Positions 27,374 to 35,771 of a stretch of 64,000 nt of DNA are shown here, piece by piece (positions within the stretch are counted from its first letter, which is position 1; every line of letters starts with the position of its first letter). A model generated the notes under the pieces. It saw nothing but the letters and a program-made list of their open reading frames with translations. It was not told where the DNA came from and did not search any database. The translations under genes and the position numbers were made by a program. This DNA comes from JAAYCI01 sp047972265 (GTDB taxonomy: Bacteria > Bacillota > Clostridia > Oscillospirales > Ruminococcaceae). Location: contig JBKEAM010000045.1 of assembly GCA_047972265.1 (NCBI GenBank), positions 45,148 through 109,147 of the forward strand, given 5' to 3'.

Positions 27374-28048
27374 CTATATATAATACTCCAAATCTTCCAG
27401 CGCATCCTCTGCCATTCGCTCGTGGCGGCTGGTTTGCTTACCCATATGAGACAGGCGCCGTTCCAGTGCGGCAATGCGTTCTTCCAGCACATTGGGGAAA
27501 TCGTTTTGTTCCAGATCATCACTGGGAATGCACTTTTTGCCCTTATACCTTACCAGCACAGAGGGCGAACCAACCGCGGTAGACTCGCGCGGGATGGGTT
27601 TTAGCACTGTGCTGTTGGCACCTATGCGGCTACCCCGCCCAATTACAATAGGCCCTAAAATTTTGGCACCGGCACCTATTAAAACGTCATCTTCTATGGT
27701 TGGGTGTCGTTTGCCGGTATCTTTGCCGGTACCGCCCAGTGTTACCCCATGATAGATGGTTACGTTATTGCCCACTACGGCGGTTTCTCCTATTACCACA
27801 CCCGCGCCATGGTCTATAAAAAGGTGTTTGCCAATTTGCGCGCCGGGATGAATTTCGATATTGGTAAAGCCACGCCCCCACTGGCTAACCATGCGCGCCA
27901 AAAATTTGCGCTTATGCCTGTACAGCCAGTGCGATACCTTATAATATATAAGGGCATGAAACCCCGGATACAGCAACATTACCTGCGCCAAAGAACCCGC
28001 CGCCGGGTCTTTGGCTTTTATATTTTTTGCGTCGCTTAGCAAACCCAT
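27374..28048 (-). CDS. cysE: Serine O-acetyltransferase CysE
   Basis: CysE makes O-acetylserine from serine and acetyl-CoA, the first step of cysteine synthesis. The left-handed beta-helix shows the hexapeptide run IHPGAQIGKHLFIDHGAGVVIGETAVVG, then HGVTLGGTGKDTGKRHPTIEDDVLIGAGAKILG. It is the short Firmicute form (224 aa) with a coiled C-terminal extension (residues about 190-224). AAGGAG precedes the ATG. The gene follows a Cys-codon leader peptide and an attenuator-type terminator, which fits control by cysteine supply. No cysK is adjacent. Confidence 0.95.
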   Translation of the reverse strand: MGLLSDAKNIKAKDPAAGSLAQVMLLYPGFHALIYYKVSHWLYRHKRKFLARMVSQWGRGFTNIEIHPGAQIGKHLFIDHGAGVVIGETAVVGNNVTIYHGVTLGGTGKDTGKRHPTIEDDVLIGAGAKILGPIVIGRGSRIGANSTVLKPIPRESTAVGSPSVLVRYKGKKCIPSDDLEQNDFPNVLEERIAALERRLSHMGKQTSRHERMAEDALEDLEYYI

Positions 28049-28112
28049 TTATTTCTCCTTACCTGTTGCACCTGTACCCTGTAAATACAGTTGCCCTCCG
28101 TTTATCCCAACA

Positions 28113-28151
28113 AACAAAAAAATACCCGGAACCACAAACCGGCTCCGGGTA
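28113..28151 (-). terminator. Attenuator terminator upstream of cysE
   Basis: On the minus strand TACCCGGA (28144-28151) pairs with TCCGGGTA (28123-28130), followed by TTTTTTTGTTTG. It lies inside the cysE leader, 64 nt before the ATG. Its 5' arm, read as CCCGGAGC, is the exact complement of GCTCCGGG inside the leader ORF (28186-28193), giving a mutually exclusive antiterminator. Confidence 0.85.
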
Positions 28152-28168
28152 CAGGACACAGCAAAAAG

Positions 28169-28231
28169 CTATCCCACCAGAAAACCCCGGAGCGACACAC
28201 TACAGCAGCAACAAATCGCGCGTTTAATCAT
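28169..28231 (-). CDS. Cysteine leader peptide (cysE attenuator)
   Basis: A 20-codon ORF reads MIKRAI-CCCC-SVSLRGFLVG, then TAG. The four Cys codons (TGT TGC TGC TGT) are at 28202-28213. A GAGG site stands 8 nt before the ATG, and a TTGACG/TACACT promoter lies about 35 nt upstream. The ORF is followed by a terminator hairpin and cysE. The inferred mechanism: ribosomes short of Cys-tRNA stall at the Cys run and leave the downstream GCTCCGGG free to pair with the terminator's 5' arm, letting transcription continue. Ribosomes that reach the stop codon cover that segment and the terminator forms. Confidence 0.8.
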   Translation of the reverse strand: MIKRAICCCCSVSLRGFLVG

Positions 28232-28255
28232 AGCAAGTGCCTCTCCCTTCTGGTG
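28175..28255 (-). promoter_or_regulatory. Alternative pairings in the cysE leader
   Basis: Besides GCTCCGGG (28186-28193) with the terminator arm, CACCAGAA at the very 5' end of the transcript (28248-28255) is the exact complement of TTCTGGTG (28175-28182) at the end of the leader ORF. This could form an 8-bp stem around the ORF when it is not translated. Confidence 0.55.
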
Positions 28256-28262
28256 TTTTTTA

Positions 28263-28291
28263 AGTGTAACATACGCAAAGCCCTGCGTCAA
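28263..28291 (-). promoter_or_regulatory. cysE promoter
   Basis: TTGACG (28286-28291) and TACACT (28263-28268) are 17 nt apart. Transcription would start near 28256, giving a 5' leader of about 205 nt. Confidence 0.8.
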
Positions 28292-28303
28292 ACAGGGAAA
28301 CAC

Positions 28304-28320
28304 GCTGCCGCAAAGGCAGC
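28304..28320 (-). terminator. Terminator hairpin after gpmI
   Basis: GCTGCC/GGCAGC with a 5-nt loop is followed on the minus strand by GTGTTTCCCTGTTT. The T-tract is imperfect. It separates gpmI from the cysE promoter. Confidence 0.55.
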
Positions 28321-28354
28321 ACCCGCTCCGTTACAACGCAAAAAGCAAAAACGA

Positions 28355-29866
28355 TTATTCGACGATGCTTTTACCCGTCATTTCGGCAGGTTTTGGCATC
28401 CCCATCATTTTTAGCATGGTGGGGGATAAATCGGCCAATACGCCATCGGCACGCAGCTTTACATCGCCCGCGCCAATTACCACCAGCGGCACCGGGTTTG
28501 TGGTATGTGCGGTAAAGGGGCTGCCGTCATCTTCGTACATTTTATCGGCATTGCCGTGGTCTGCCGTAAGCAGCACCGCCCCGCCCTTTGCCAGTACGGC
28601 GTCAATTACTTTTCCGGCGGCTGTATCCACAGCTTCTACCGCTTTTACGGCTGCATCAAATACACCGGTATGCCCTACCATATCGCAGTTGGCAAAGTTT
28701 AAAATAATCACATCGTATTTGTCAGACTCTATGCGTTTTACACATTCGTCTGCCACTTCGGGGGCGCTCATCTCGGGCTGCAGGTCGTAAGTTGCCACCT
28801 TGGGGCTGGCAACCAGAGCACGGTCTTCGCCCGCAAAGGGTTCTTCTACACCGCCATTGTAAAAAAAGGTTACATGGGCGTATTTTTCGGTTTCGGCAAT
28901 GCGAAGCTGGGTTTTGCCGTTGGCCGCAAGATAAGCCCCCATAACATTGGCAAGCCCGTCGGGCGCAAAGGCAACCTGCACGTTTGGCATGGTGGCATCG
29001 TACTGGGTAAAGCATACATAGGTAAGGGGGAATCTGCCGTTTTTGCGCGCAAACCCATCAAATGCATCATCCACAAAGGTACGGGTAATTTCGCGGGCAC
29101 GGTCGGGACGAAAATTGAAGAAAACCACGCTGTCTCCCGCAGAAACACGTCCGCCCTCGCAGGTAACCGAGGGGAGTACAAACTCATCGGTTACGCCGTT
29201 GGCATACGATTTTTCCATAATTTCGGCGGGTGTGCCTTTTTCTCCCTCACCATATACCATAGCGGCGTAGGCCTTTTCTACACGCTCCCAGCGGTTGTCT
29301 CTATCCATTGCGTAGTAACGGCCGGTAATGGTGGCAATGGTGCCAACCCCAATTTCGTCCATCTTGGCTTGCAGTTCTTCTACAAAACCTTTGCCCGAAG
29401 ATGGGGGTACATCGCGCCCATCGGTAAGGGCGTGTACATATACGTGTTGCAGGCCGCGCTTTTTGGCAAGCTGCAATAAAGCATACAAGTGGCTGTTATG
29501 GCTGTGCACACCACCATCCGAAAGAAGCCCAACAAGGTGCAATGCCTTACCGGTATTTTTGGCGTTATCTACCGCTTGGCAAAGCGCTTTGTTTTCAAAA
29601 AAATCACCATCGGCAACCGATTTGGAAATACGGGTAAGTTCCTGATACACAATGCGCCCCGCTCCAATATTGGTGTGCCCCACCTCGCTGTTTCCCATCT
29701 GGCCGTCCGGCAGGCCAACGTTCATGCCCGAAGCACCAATTAAGGTATTGGGATAATTGGCAAAATAGCGGTCTAAATTAGGGGTTTTGGCCTCTTTTAT
29801 GGCGTTGCCGTACTTTCCCTCGTTATAACCAAAACCATCCAAAATACAAAGCATTACGGGTTTCAT
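28355..29866 (-). CDS. gpmI: 2,3-bisphosphoglycerate-independent phosphoglycerate mutase
   Basis: GpmI interconverts 3- and 2-phosphoglycerate using two Mn2+ ions and a phosphoserine. The alkaline-phosphatase-like fold shows LCILDGFGYN (metal Asp), PDGQMGNSEVGHTNIGAG with the catalytic Ser, HSHNSHLYALL, GRDVPPSSG, and late metal ligands in NFANCDMVGHTG and LLTADHGNADKM. Length is 503 aa. It lies downstream of tpiA in a glycolytic cluster but is separated from it by a terminator. Confidence 0.96.
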   Translation of the reverse strand: MKPVMLCILDGFGYNEGKYGNAIKEAKTPNLDRYFANYPNTLIGASGMNVGLPDGQMGNSEVGHTNIGAGRIVYQELTRISKSVADGDFFENKALCQAVDNAKNTGKALHLVGLLSDGGVHSHNSHLYALLQLAKKRGLQHVYVHALTDGRDVPPSSGKGFVEELQAKMDEIGVGTIATITGRYYAMDRDNRWERVEKAYAAMVYGEGEKGTPAEIMEKSYANGVTDEFVLPSVTCEGGRVSAGDSVVFFNFRPDRAREITRTFVDDAFDGFARKNGRFPLTYVCFTQYDATMPNVQVAFAPDGLANVMGAYLAANGKTQLRIAETEKYAHVTFFYNGGVEEPFAGEDRALVASPKVATYDLQPEMSAPEVADECVKRIESDKYDVIILNFANCDMVGHTGVFDAAVKAVEAVDTAAGKVIDAVLAKGGAVLLTADHGNADKMYEDDGSPFTAHTTNPVPLVVIGAGDVKLRADGVLADLSPTMLKMMGMPKPAEMTGKSIVE

Positions 29867-30041
29867 TGCTTAGTTCCTTCCTGTAAAAAGTTATTTTAAT
29901 CTTTATACGGCACAGCGCCGCCTGTAAAGCTGGCCGCCGCCATCGCTTACTGTTGCGCTGCATACTTTTCAACAAACCTCTATAAGCTTGTTAAATCTTT
30001 TGTTTGCCGTTTATACAAACACTGCCCTGCCAACAAAAGGA

Positions 30042-30071
30042 AACGAAGAGCGGTAAAAGCCGCTCTTCGTT
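30042..30071 (-). terminator. Terminator after tpiA
   Basis: A perfect 12-bp stem (AACGAAGAGCGG with CCGCTCTTCGTT) has a 6-nt loop and is followed on the minus strand by TCCTTTTGTT. Confidence 0.85.
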
Positions 30072-30084
30072 ATAGAACCGCTTA

Positions 30085-30852
30085 TTAAATGCTGGCTGCT
30101 TTTACAATGGCAGCAAAATCAGCCGGTTTAAGGCTGGAACCGCCAATTAAGCCACCGTCAACATTGGGTTTTGCCAAAAGTTCTGCGGCATTGGCAGCGT
30201 TCATGCTGCCGCCGTACTGAATGGTAACCGAATCGGCCACTGCCTGGCCATACAGCTCGGCCAGTACATCGCGGATAGCTTTGCAAACTTCTTCGGCCTG
30301 CTCTGCGGTAGCGGTGCGGCCCGTGCCAATGGCCCAAACGGGCTCGTAAGCAACAATAACCTTTGCCAAATCTTCGGCAGAAACATCCAACAGGGCAATT
30401 TTTGTTTGCAGTCGCACCAGCTCTGTGGTAACGCCCTGCTCACGCTGGGCAAGGCTTTCGCCCACACACACAATAGCGGTAAGGCCGGCGGCAATGGCGG
30501 CCTTTGTCCGCAGGTTTACGGTTTCGTCGGTTTCGCCAAAATACTGGCGGCGCTCGGAGTGGCCGATTACAGCATACTTAACACCGGCTTCTACCAGCAT
30601 ATCGGCCGAAAGCTCGCCCGTAAAAGCTCCGCTTTTTTCGTAATGTACGTTTTGTGCGCCCACACCAATATTGCTGCCGGCGGCCTTTTCAACCGCTACG
30701 GGCAGGTCTATTGCGGGGGGGCAAATTACAACGTCACACCCAGCGCCTGCAACAACAGGTATTAATTCTGCAATCAATGCGGCTGCTTCGGCGGGGGTTT
30801 TATTCATTTTCCAGTTGCCGGCTATAACGGCTTTGCGCTTTGCTTTATCCAT
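30085..30852 (-). CDS. tpiA: Triosephosphate isomerase
   Basis: TpiA interconverts dihydroxyacetone phosphate and glyceraldehyde 3-phosphate. Catalytic residues are visible: Lys in AGNWKMN, His in VIGHSERRQYFGE, and Glu in VAYEPVWAIGTG. The phosphate loop YGGSMNAANA and GGLIGGSSL complete the barrel. Length is 255 aa. It follows pgk by 66 nt, probably in one transcript that ends at the strong hairpin after tpiA. Confidence 0.97.
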   Translation of the reverse strand: MDKAKRKAVIAGNWKMNKTPAEAAALIAELIPVVAGAGCDVVICPPAIDLPVAVEKAAGSNIGVGAQNVHYEKSGAFTGELSADMLVEAGVKYAVIGHSERRQYFGETDETVNLRTKAAIAAGLTAIVCVGESLAQREQGVTTELVRLQTKIALLDVSAEDLAKVIVAYEPVWAIGTGRTATAEQAEEVCKAIRDVLAELYGQAVADSVTIQYGGSMNAANAAELLAKPNVDGGLIGGSSLKPADFAAIVKAASI

Positions 30853-30918
30853 TATGCTTCCCTCATATTCTTTAAAATTGGTTGATTTTGCACTTAGGCC
30901 AAAATGCCCTGCGCAAAA

Positions 30919-32124
30919 TTATGCGTTTTGGATACAGGCAATACCGGGCAGTTCTTTACCCTCTAAATACTCCAAGCTGGCACCGCCACCGGTAGAAATG
31001 TGGGTCATTTTATCTGCAAGGCCCAGCTGTACAACCGCCGCGGCCGAATCTCCGCCGCCAATAACGGTGGTAGCGCTGCTGTTTGCCATAGCGGTTGCCA
31101 CGGCCAAGGTTCCTTTGTTTAACACCGGGTTTTCAAACACGCCCATAGGGCCGTTCCAAACCACTGTTTTTGCACCCAAAATTTCCTGTGCAAACAATTC
31201 GCAGGTTTTGGGCCCAATATCGAGGCCCATTTGGTCTGCCGGAATGGCGGTAGAATCTACCACAGTAGCTTCGATAGGGGCATCGATGGGATTTGGGAAT
31301 GCTGCTGCAATCATGGTATCTACCGGCAGCAACAGGCGCACGCCTTTTTCTTCTGCTTTGGCCAGCATGCTGCGGCAATAATCCAGCTTTTCATCATCTA
31401 CCAGGCTTTTGCCAACTTCGTTGCCCTGTGCCTTTAAAAAGGTATAAGCCATGCCGCCGCCAATGATAAGGGCATCTACTTTGGTAAGCAGATTTTCTAT
31501 TACATTGAGCTTATCGGCAACTTTGGCACCACCCAAAATGGCAACAAAGGGACGAACAGGATTGTTTACTGCATTGCCCAGATACTCAATTTCTTTGCCC
31601 ATCAGGTAACCAACGGCTGTGGTTTTTACATATTCGGTAACGCCAACGGTAGAGCAGTGGGCGCGGTGAGAAGAACCAAATGCATCATCAACATATACTT
31701 CACACAGAGAGGCCAGATCTTTACTAAAAGCGGGGTCGTTTTTGGTTTCTTCGGGACGGAAACGGGTGTTTTGCAACAGCATTACGCCGCCATCCACCAA
31801 AGCATCGGCCTCTTTACGGGCATTGTCGCCTACAACAATGTCGTCATCTGCAAAAGCAACTGGTTTGCCCAGTAACTCCGAAAGACGAACCGCTACAGGC
31901 TGCAAAGAAAATTGTGCATCGGGGCCCTTTGGCTTACCCAAATGGCTGCACAAAATAAGGCGTCCGCCTATTTCAATCAGTTTTTGAAGGGTGGGCAGGG
32001 CTGCCACAATACGGTTATCGTTTGTAATTACGCCCTCTTTCATGGGTACGTTAAAATCTACACGCACCAAAACGCGTTTCCCTTTTACATCAATATCATC
32101 AATCGTCACTTTTCCAAGGCCCAT
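30919..32124 (-). CDS. pgk: Phosphoglycerate kinase
   Basis: Pgk makes ATP from 1,3-bisphosphoglycerate. Motifs are KRVLVRVDFNVPM, SHLGKPKG, LLQNTRFRPEE, AILGGAKVADKL and VIGGGDSAAAV, with THISTGGGASLEYLEGKELPG at the end. I take the ATG at 32124 (MGLGKVTIDDIDVKGKR), which has AAAGGA upstream and gives the normal 401 aa; the longer open frame would extend through the promoter. No gap gene precedes it. Confidence 0.96.
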   Translation of the reverse strand: MGLGKVTIDDIDVKGKRVLVRVDFNVPMKEGVITNDNRIVAALPTLQKLIEIGGRLILCSHLGKPKGPDAQFSLQPVAVRLSELLGKPVAFADDDIVVGDNARKEADALVDGGVMLLQNTRFRPEETKNDPAFSKDLASLCEVYVDDAFGSSHRAHCSTVGVTEYVKTTAVGYLMGKEIEYLGNAVNNPVRPFVAILGGAKVADKLNVIENLLTKVDALIIGGGMAYTFLKAQGNEVGKSLVDDEKLDYCRSMLAKAEEKGVRLLLPVDTMIAAAFPNPIDAPIEATVVDSTAIPADQMGLDIGPKTCELFAQEILGAKTVVWNGPMGVFENPVLNKGTLAVATAMANSSATTVIGGGDSAAAVVQLGLADKMTHISTGGGASLEYLEGKELPGIACIQNA

Positions 32125-32177
32125 GGTTCGAACATCCTTTCTGTGTGTCAATGCTGTATATTTACAAAAGCAAAGAT

Positions 32178-32199
32178 GTTTTGCGAAGCTGCGCAAAAC
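32178..32199 (-). promoter_or_regulatory. 5'-terminal stem-loop of the pgk-tpiA transcript
   Basis: GTTTTGCG and CGCAAAAC form a perfect 8-bp stem with a 6-nt loop. It starts about 7 nt after the -10 box, so it should cap the mRNA 5' end. There is no T-tract after it. Confidence 0.6.
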
Positions 32200-32206
32200 A
32201 ATAGTT

Positions 32207-32235
32207 ATTATAACCGAAACTGCGGTTTTGCGCAA
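32207..32235 (-). promoter_or_regulatory. pgk promoter
   Basis: TTGCGC (32230-32235) and TATAAT (32207-32212) are 17 nt apart. The element TTGCGCAAAAC at the -35 is echoed in inverted form by GTTTTGCGCA just downstream of the start, which may form an operator. Confidence 0.75.
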
Positions 32236-32283
32236 GATTTCGGCCTATTTGGCACATAATAAACGCAGTAAAATGATGATACG

Positions 32284-33696
32284 TTAAAAATCTAACTTCT
32301 GTAGCCGGTACAGGGCAAGTATGTAAATTTTAAGCGCATCCAAAAGTTCCTGCACATTGGCCGCTTCATCAGCGCCGTGCATGCTGCCCGCAAAGTCGGG
32401 TTTTTTAGCGTCCAAAAGCTCGGGGCCAAAGCTGGCTGCATTGGCAAAGCAGCGGGCATAGGTTCCGCCGCCCATGGTAAAGGGCTTTTCGTTTTTGCCG
32501 CTTACCTCGTTATAGGTTTGTAGCAGGGCCTGTATTGCCGGGGTTTCGGGCGGGAGATAAAAAGGCTTTTCGGCGCGAGAAATTTCAAACTCGGCATTAA
32601 ACTGCGCCGCCAAAGCACCGCATTTTTCTTTTATTTCATCGGCAGTAATGGCTGTGGGGTAGCGGCTGTCTACATACTGGCGCAGCTTGCCCTCTTTCAA
32701 TTCTATTACACCGCCAATAATGGTGAGCGGGTCAAACACTTCGTCACGGCAGGCAATGCCAAGGCCGCTGCCATCGGTGGTATCATGCAGTTTTTTAAGC
32801 AAACGTAAAAAGTCATTTTCTTTATCGGTGCACAGGCCATTCTCCAACAGATAATTTACCAGCAGGGCAATGGCGTTTATCCCGCTTTGCGGGAATGCGG
32901 CATGCGCCCCTATGCCAACCGCACGCAGACGCAAGCAATCCCCCTCGGTTTCCACCGTTATTCTATCAGTAGACCCCGCTGTTTTGCCTGTGTTTTTTAC
33001 AAGGCAGGTGGCTCTGTCGGGCACTACGTTATTGGCAATGCCGCCAGAAAACTCAACAAGGTTGCCCTGCAAAACCGACGACACAAATGCGCCGTTTAAA
33101 TGCCCCTTTTCGCCATAGCAAACCGGGAACTCGGCATCGGGAGAAAAGCAAAACAGGGGCTGCGGGTTACGCTGAAGATAATAGGGCACATCATTCATAC
33201 CGGTTTCTTCCGAGCAGCCCAGCAGCACACGCAGGCCATAGCGCATCTCGTACCCCTGCTGCATTAATTCTTTGTAAAATTTTGCAAGGTACAGGCATAA
33301 AATAGAGGGCCCTTTGTCGTCGGCTACACCGCGGCCAATAATCCAGCCTTCTCTTTCCCTCATTGTATATGGCTCACCCGTCCAACCCTCGCCCTCGGGT
33401 ACAACGTCTACGTGGGTAATGGTGGCAAGGTGCCCTTCTTCTTTGCCGGGCAACTCTGCCCAGCAAACATAACCGTCGCAATCGTGTGTTTCTAGTCCCA
33501 TGTCCGTTGCCATTTTAAGCGCGGTATCCAATGCACGGCGCGGGCCCTGCCCAAAAGGCGCGCCCGGCCCTGCGGTAGAAAAATCCTCTACGCTGCGCTG
33601 GGCAACCAAAGCGCCTATATCTTTAACTATTTGGGCACTGTTGCTTTCAATAAATCCATAAATTTTTGCTTTTACATCCGCCTCTGTCCACTGCAT
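32284..33696 (-). CDS. M20 family dipeptidase (Sapep/PepV-like)
   Basis: This di-zinc or di-manganese peptidase has 470 aa. Metal ligands are visible in order: His in TITHVDVVPEGEGW, bridging Asp in GVADDKGPS, catalytic Glu-Glu in GCSEETGMND, Asp in FSPDAEFPV, and the last His in AGSMHGADE. The dimerisation lid lies between about residues 190 and 390. No signal peptide is seen, so it acts in the cytoplasm on imported dipeptides. It has its own promoter. Confidence 0.92.
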   Translation of the reverse strand: MQWTEADVKAKIYGFIESNSAQIVKDIGALVAQRSVEDFSTAGPGAPFGQGPRRALDTALKMATDMGLETHDCDGYVCWAELPGKEEGHLATITHVDVVPEGEGWTGEPYTMREREGWIIGRGVADDKGPSILCLYLAKFYKELMQQGYEMRYGLRVLLGCSEETGMNDVPYYLQRNPQPLFCFSPDAEFPVCYGEKGHLNGAFVSSVLQGNLVEFSGGIANNVVPDRATCLVKNTGKTAGSTDRITVETEGDCLRLRAVGIGAHAAFPQSGINAIALLVNYLLENGLCTDKENDFLRLLKKLHDTTDGSGLGIACRDEVFDPLTIIGGVIELKEGKLRQYVDSRYPTAITADEIKEKCGALAAQFNAEFEISRAEKPFYLPPETPAIQALLQTYNEVSGKNEKPFTMGGGTYARCFANAASFGPELLDAKKPDFAGSMHGADEAANVQELLDALKIYILALYRLQKLDF

Positions 33697-33883
33697 ATAT
33701 TTTCCTCTTTTCTTGTTTAATTACAAGGTTTTACTATTGTATATGGCCCCGCTTTATTTACCTTTAAGTATATAAAGGCCTGCTGAAGGCTTGTGTGTTT
33801 GCAGGGGTTTTAATTTTATATTACTTTAAAGCCTCATACCCTTTTTTCTCCGGCTTAAAAGAGAGCACTTTGCAAACAAAACC

Positions 33884-33913
33884 AGTATACCATGCCTTTT
33901 GTTTTTCAATCAA
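33884..33913 (-). promoter_or_regulatory. Promoter of the M20 dipeptidase gene
   Basis: TTGATT (33908-33913) and TATACT (33884-33889) are 18 nt apart, with a TGG extension before the -10. The leader is about 180 nt. Confidence 0.65.
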
Positions 33914-33950
33914 ATAGAGATTGCATTATTAAAAATTAAACCCCGCTTAT

Positions 33951-33980
33951 TTGACAGCCTAAATGGCATAAGCGTATTGT
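33951..33980 (+). promoter_or_regulatory. Possible promoter of the ECF sigma operon
   Basis: TTGACA (33951-33956) and TATTGT (33975-33980) are 18 nt apart, 97 nt before the ATG. The sequence is the housekeeping type. Confidence 0.55.
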
Positions 33981-34077
33981 TTTTATAACAAATAAAATTA
34001 TTGCGGCAGCGGTTGAAGAAACATACCCTGCCGTATCGTTACATTAACGTGGGCAGAAGGGGTGGTGAGCAGAAAGG

Positions 34078-34599
34078 ATGACCGAGCAGGCATTTGGCAA
34101 TATGGTTGTGCAGTACGAAAAGCTGGTTTATACCATCTGCTTTCAGTTTACCCGCAGCCACCATACTGCGCAGGACTTGGCGCAGGAGACATTTTTGGCC
34201 GCATGGCGGCATATAGGCTCTTGCCCAGAGGATGAGGCAAAACCCTGGATTGCACGTATTGCAACCAACAAAGCCAAAGATTACCTTAAAAGTGCATACA
34301 ACCGCAGGGTGCAAACACCCGATACCGATTTGCCGGACAGCGGCAACGCGCTTTACCTTACAAGCGAAGAGCCCGAAGACATTACGCTGGAAAAAGAAAG
34401 CGTACTGCAAATAGAAAACGAAATTAGGGCGCTTAAAGAACCGTATCACAAAGTGGCTGTGCTTTATTTTATAGAAGAAAAAAGCGTTGATGAAATAAGC
34501 CAATTGCTAGATAGACCCCCAAAAACCATACACACCCAGCTATACCGTGCAAAAAATCAACTACAAAAAAAGTTAAAAGGAGGCCCGCATGATGGATAG
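34078..34599 (+). CDS. ECF-type RNA polymerase sigma factor
   Basis: This 173-aa factor has only regions sigma2 and sigma4. Region 2 shows YEKLVYTICFQFTRSHHTAQDLAQETFLAAWRHI and WIARIATNKAKDYL. Region 4 (about residues 120-165) shows the helix-turn-helix KSVDEISQLLDRPPKTIHTQLYRAKNQLQ. The ATG follows AGAAAGG. It overlaps the next gene, which encodes a zinc-type anti-sigma factor, so the pair should respond to an envelope or redox signal. Its target promoters are unknown. Confidence 0.93.
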   Translation: MTEQAFGNMVVQYEKLVYTICFQFTRSHHTAQDLAQETFLAAWRHIGSCPEDEAKPWIARIATNKAKDYLKSAYNRRVQTPDTDLPDSGNALYLTSEEPEDITLEKESVLQIENEIRALKEPYHKVAVLYFIEEKSVDEISQLLDRPPKTIHTQLYRAKNQLQKKLKGGPHDG

Positions 34600-35089
34600 A
34601 TTTACCGCAGACGGACACATTGCCAAAGAAGCCCTGCAAGATTTACTGAACGATAATTTGGACGAATTGGGCCGCCTTGAACTGGCAGAACACCTTAGCT
34701 TTTGCGATTGCTGCCTTGAGCAATACACCCTGATGATGACAGACGAGTATTTGGTAACCCCGGAAGAACCGCTGAAAGAACCTGTGCTAAAGCGCATACG
34801 CCGCAAAGCTGCGCGCATATTTTTTAACAAGTTTACCACTGTAGCCGCCGCCGTAGTTCTGGCTGTTGCAATTGGAATAAGCGGCCTTTACCGCACACCC
34901 TCCTCTTCTGCACCAAATACAAACCAGGGCCAACAAATTACCTTTACGGAGCGCTTTAAAAACTTTACCGGAGACGTAAACCAAGCGCTAAGCGGCTTTA
35001 TAAGCAGTATCTCTAACTGGAGCTTTGGGCAAAAAGATGAAGAAAAGAAAGACCAGCCCTCAGCCTCTTCTACCCCACAAAACCCGTAA
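34589..35089 (+). CDS. Anti-sigma factor with one membrane span
   Basis: This 166-aa protein overlaps the sigma gene by 11 nt. Its N-terminus carries the zinc anti-sigma pattern H-x3-C-x2-C in HLSFCDCCLEQY. A single membrane helix lies at about residues 85-105 (TTVAAAVVLAVAIGISGLY), followed by a Ser/Thr/Asn-rich outer segment of about 60 residues. It should hold the sigma factor at the membrane. The ATG at 34592 is an equally good start. Identity as an anti-sigma rests on motif plus position. Confidence 0.85.
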   Translation: MMDRFTADGHIAKEALQDLLNDNLDELGRLELAEHLSFCDCCLEQYTLMMTDEYLVTPEEPLKEPVLKRIRRKAARIFFNKFTTVAAAVVLAVAIGISGLYRTPSSSAPNTNQGQQITFTERFKNFTGDVNQALSGFISSISNWSFGQKDEEKKDQPSASSTPQNP

Positions 35090-35135
35090 AACTTTATTTT
35101 TACATTTTTAAATTTCCAAAAAAAGGAGCTCAATC

Positions 35136-35771
35136 ATGAAAAAAAATTCTTTTCTCACTTTCTGCTGTGCATGTGTGCCCGGCTGCGGCCAAATGTATCT
35201 TGGCTATATGCGCCGCGGGCTGTCTCTTAGTGTAATATTTTGGGGGATTTCTATCCTTACTCTTTCTATAGAAACGCCCCTTTTGGCCTTTTTGCTGCCG
35301 GTTATATGGGCCTTTGCGTTTTTTGATACCTTTAATCTGCGCAACGCCCTGTACATGGGCACCGCCACACAGGACGATTTTATACCCAACCGCGCCTTTT
35401 TAAAATCTTACAATTTGCTACCGGGCAGCCGAGGCGGACATATTTTAGGCTGGGTGTTAATTGTGTTTGGCGGCCTTTTGCTGTGGGGCTTTATTGTAGA
35501 GCCTTTCCTACTGGATGTATTTAGCTTTATACCCGGCCTGTGGAGAATACTGAATAACCTTATTCCTTCTCTTATTGCCATTGCGGTTATTCTTTTGGGT
35601 GTTTGGATGGTGCGTCGCCCTACCCAAACGCAGGAAGACGATATTAAACCTTTTACCGGTTCTTCGGGCAACCTGCCCCCTGTGCCGCCGTCTTCTTTGC
35701 CACAGCCCCCCGCCGCACCCATTAACAACACACAAGAAAACACCGGCAACCAACAGGAAGAACCCAAATGA
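35136..35771 (+). CDS. Membrane protein with TM2-like motif, sigma operon
   Basis: Function unknown. The 211-aa protein has about four to five membrane segments (residues about 25-70, 108-130 and 140-165). An early motif CVPGCGQMYLGYMRRGL resembles the PGxGQxYxG of TM2-type proteins. The C-terminal tail is Pro/Gln/Asn-rich. AAAGGAG precedes the ATG. It follows the anti-sigma gene and overlaps the next by 4 nt, so it may be a target or sensor of the sigma factor. Confidence 0.75.
   Translation: MKKNSFLTFCCACVPGCGQMYLGYMRRGLSLSVIFWGISILTLSIETPLLAFLLPVIWAFAFFDTFNLRNALYMGTATQDDFIPNRAFLKSYNLLPGSRGGHILGWVLIVFGGLLLWGFIVEPFLLDVFSFIPGLWRILNNLIPSLIAIAVILLGVWMVRRPTQTQEDDIKPFTGSSGNLPPVPPSSLPQPPAAPINNTQENTGNQQEEPK

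Larger units (their letters stand above)
33697..34077. other. Intergenic region with divergent promoters
   Basis: It holds the leader and promoter of the M20 peptidase on the minus side and the sigma-factor promoter on the plus side. A hairpin (CCTGC/GCAGG, about 33779-33811), followed on the plus strand by GGTTTTAATTTT, lies in the leader of the peptidase. No gene is seen. Confidence 0.5.

Noticed and set aside
28049..28262. T-box riboswitch for cysE
   Set aside because: The conserved T-box antiterminator sequence and specifier stem are not present. The leader is explained by a Cys-codon ORF and a terminator.
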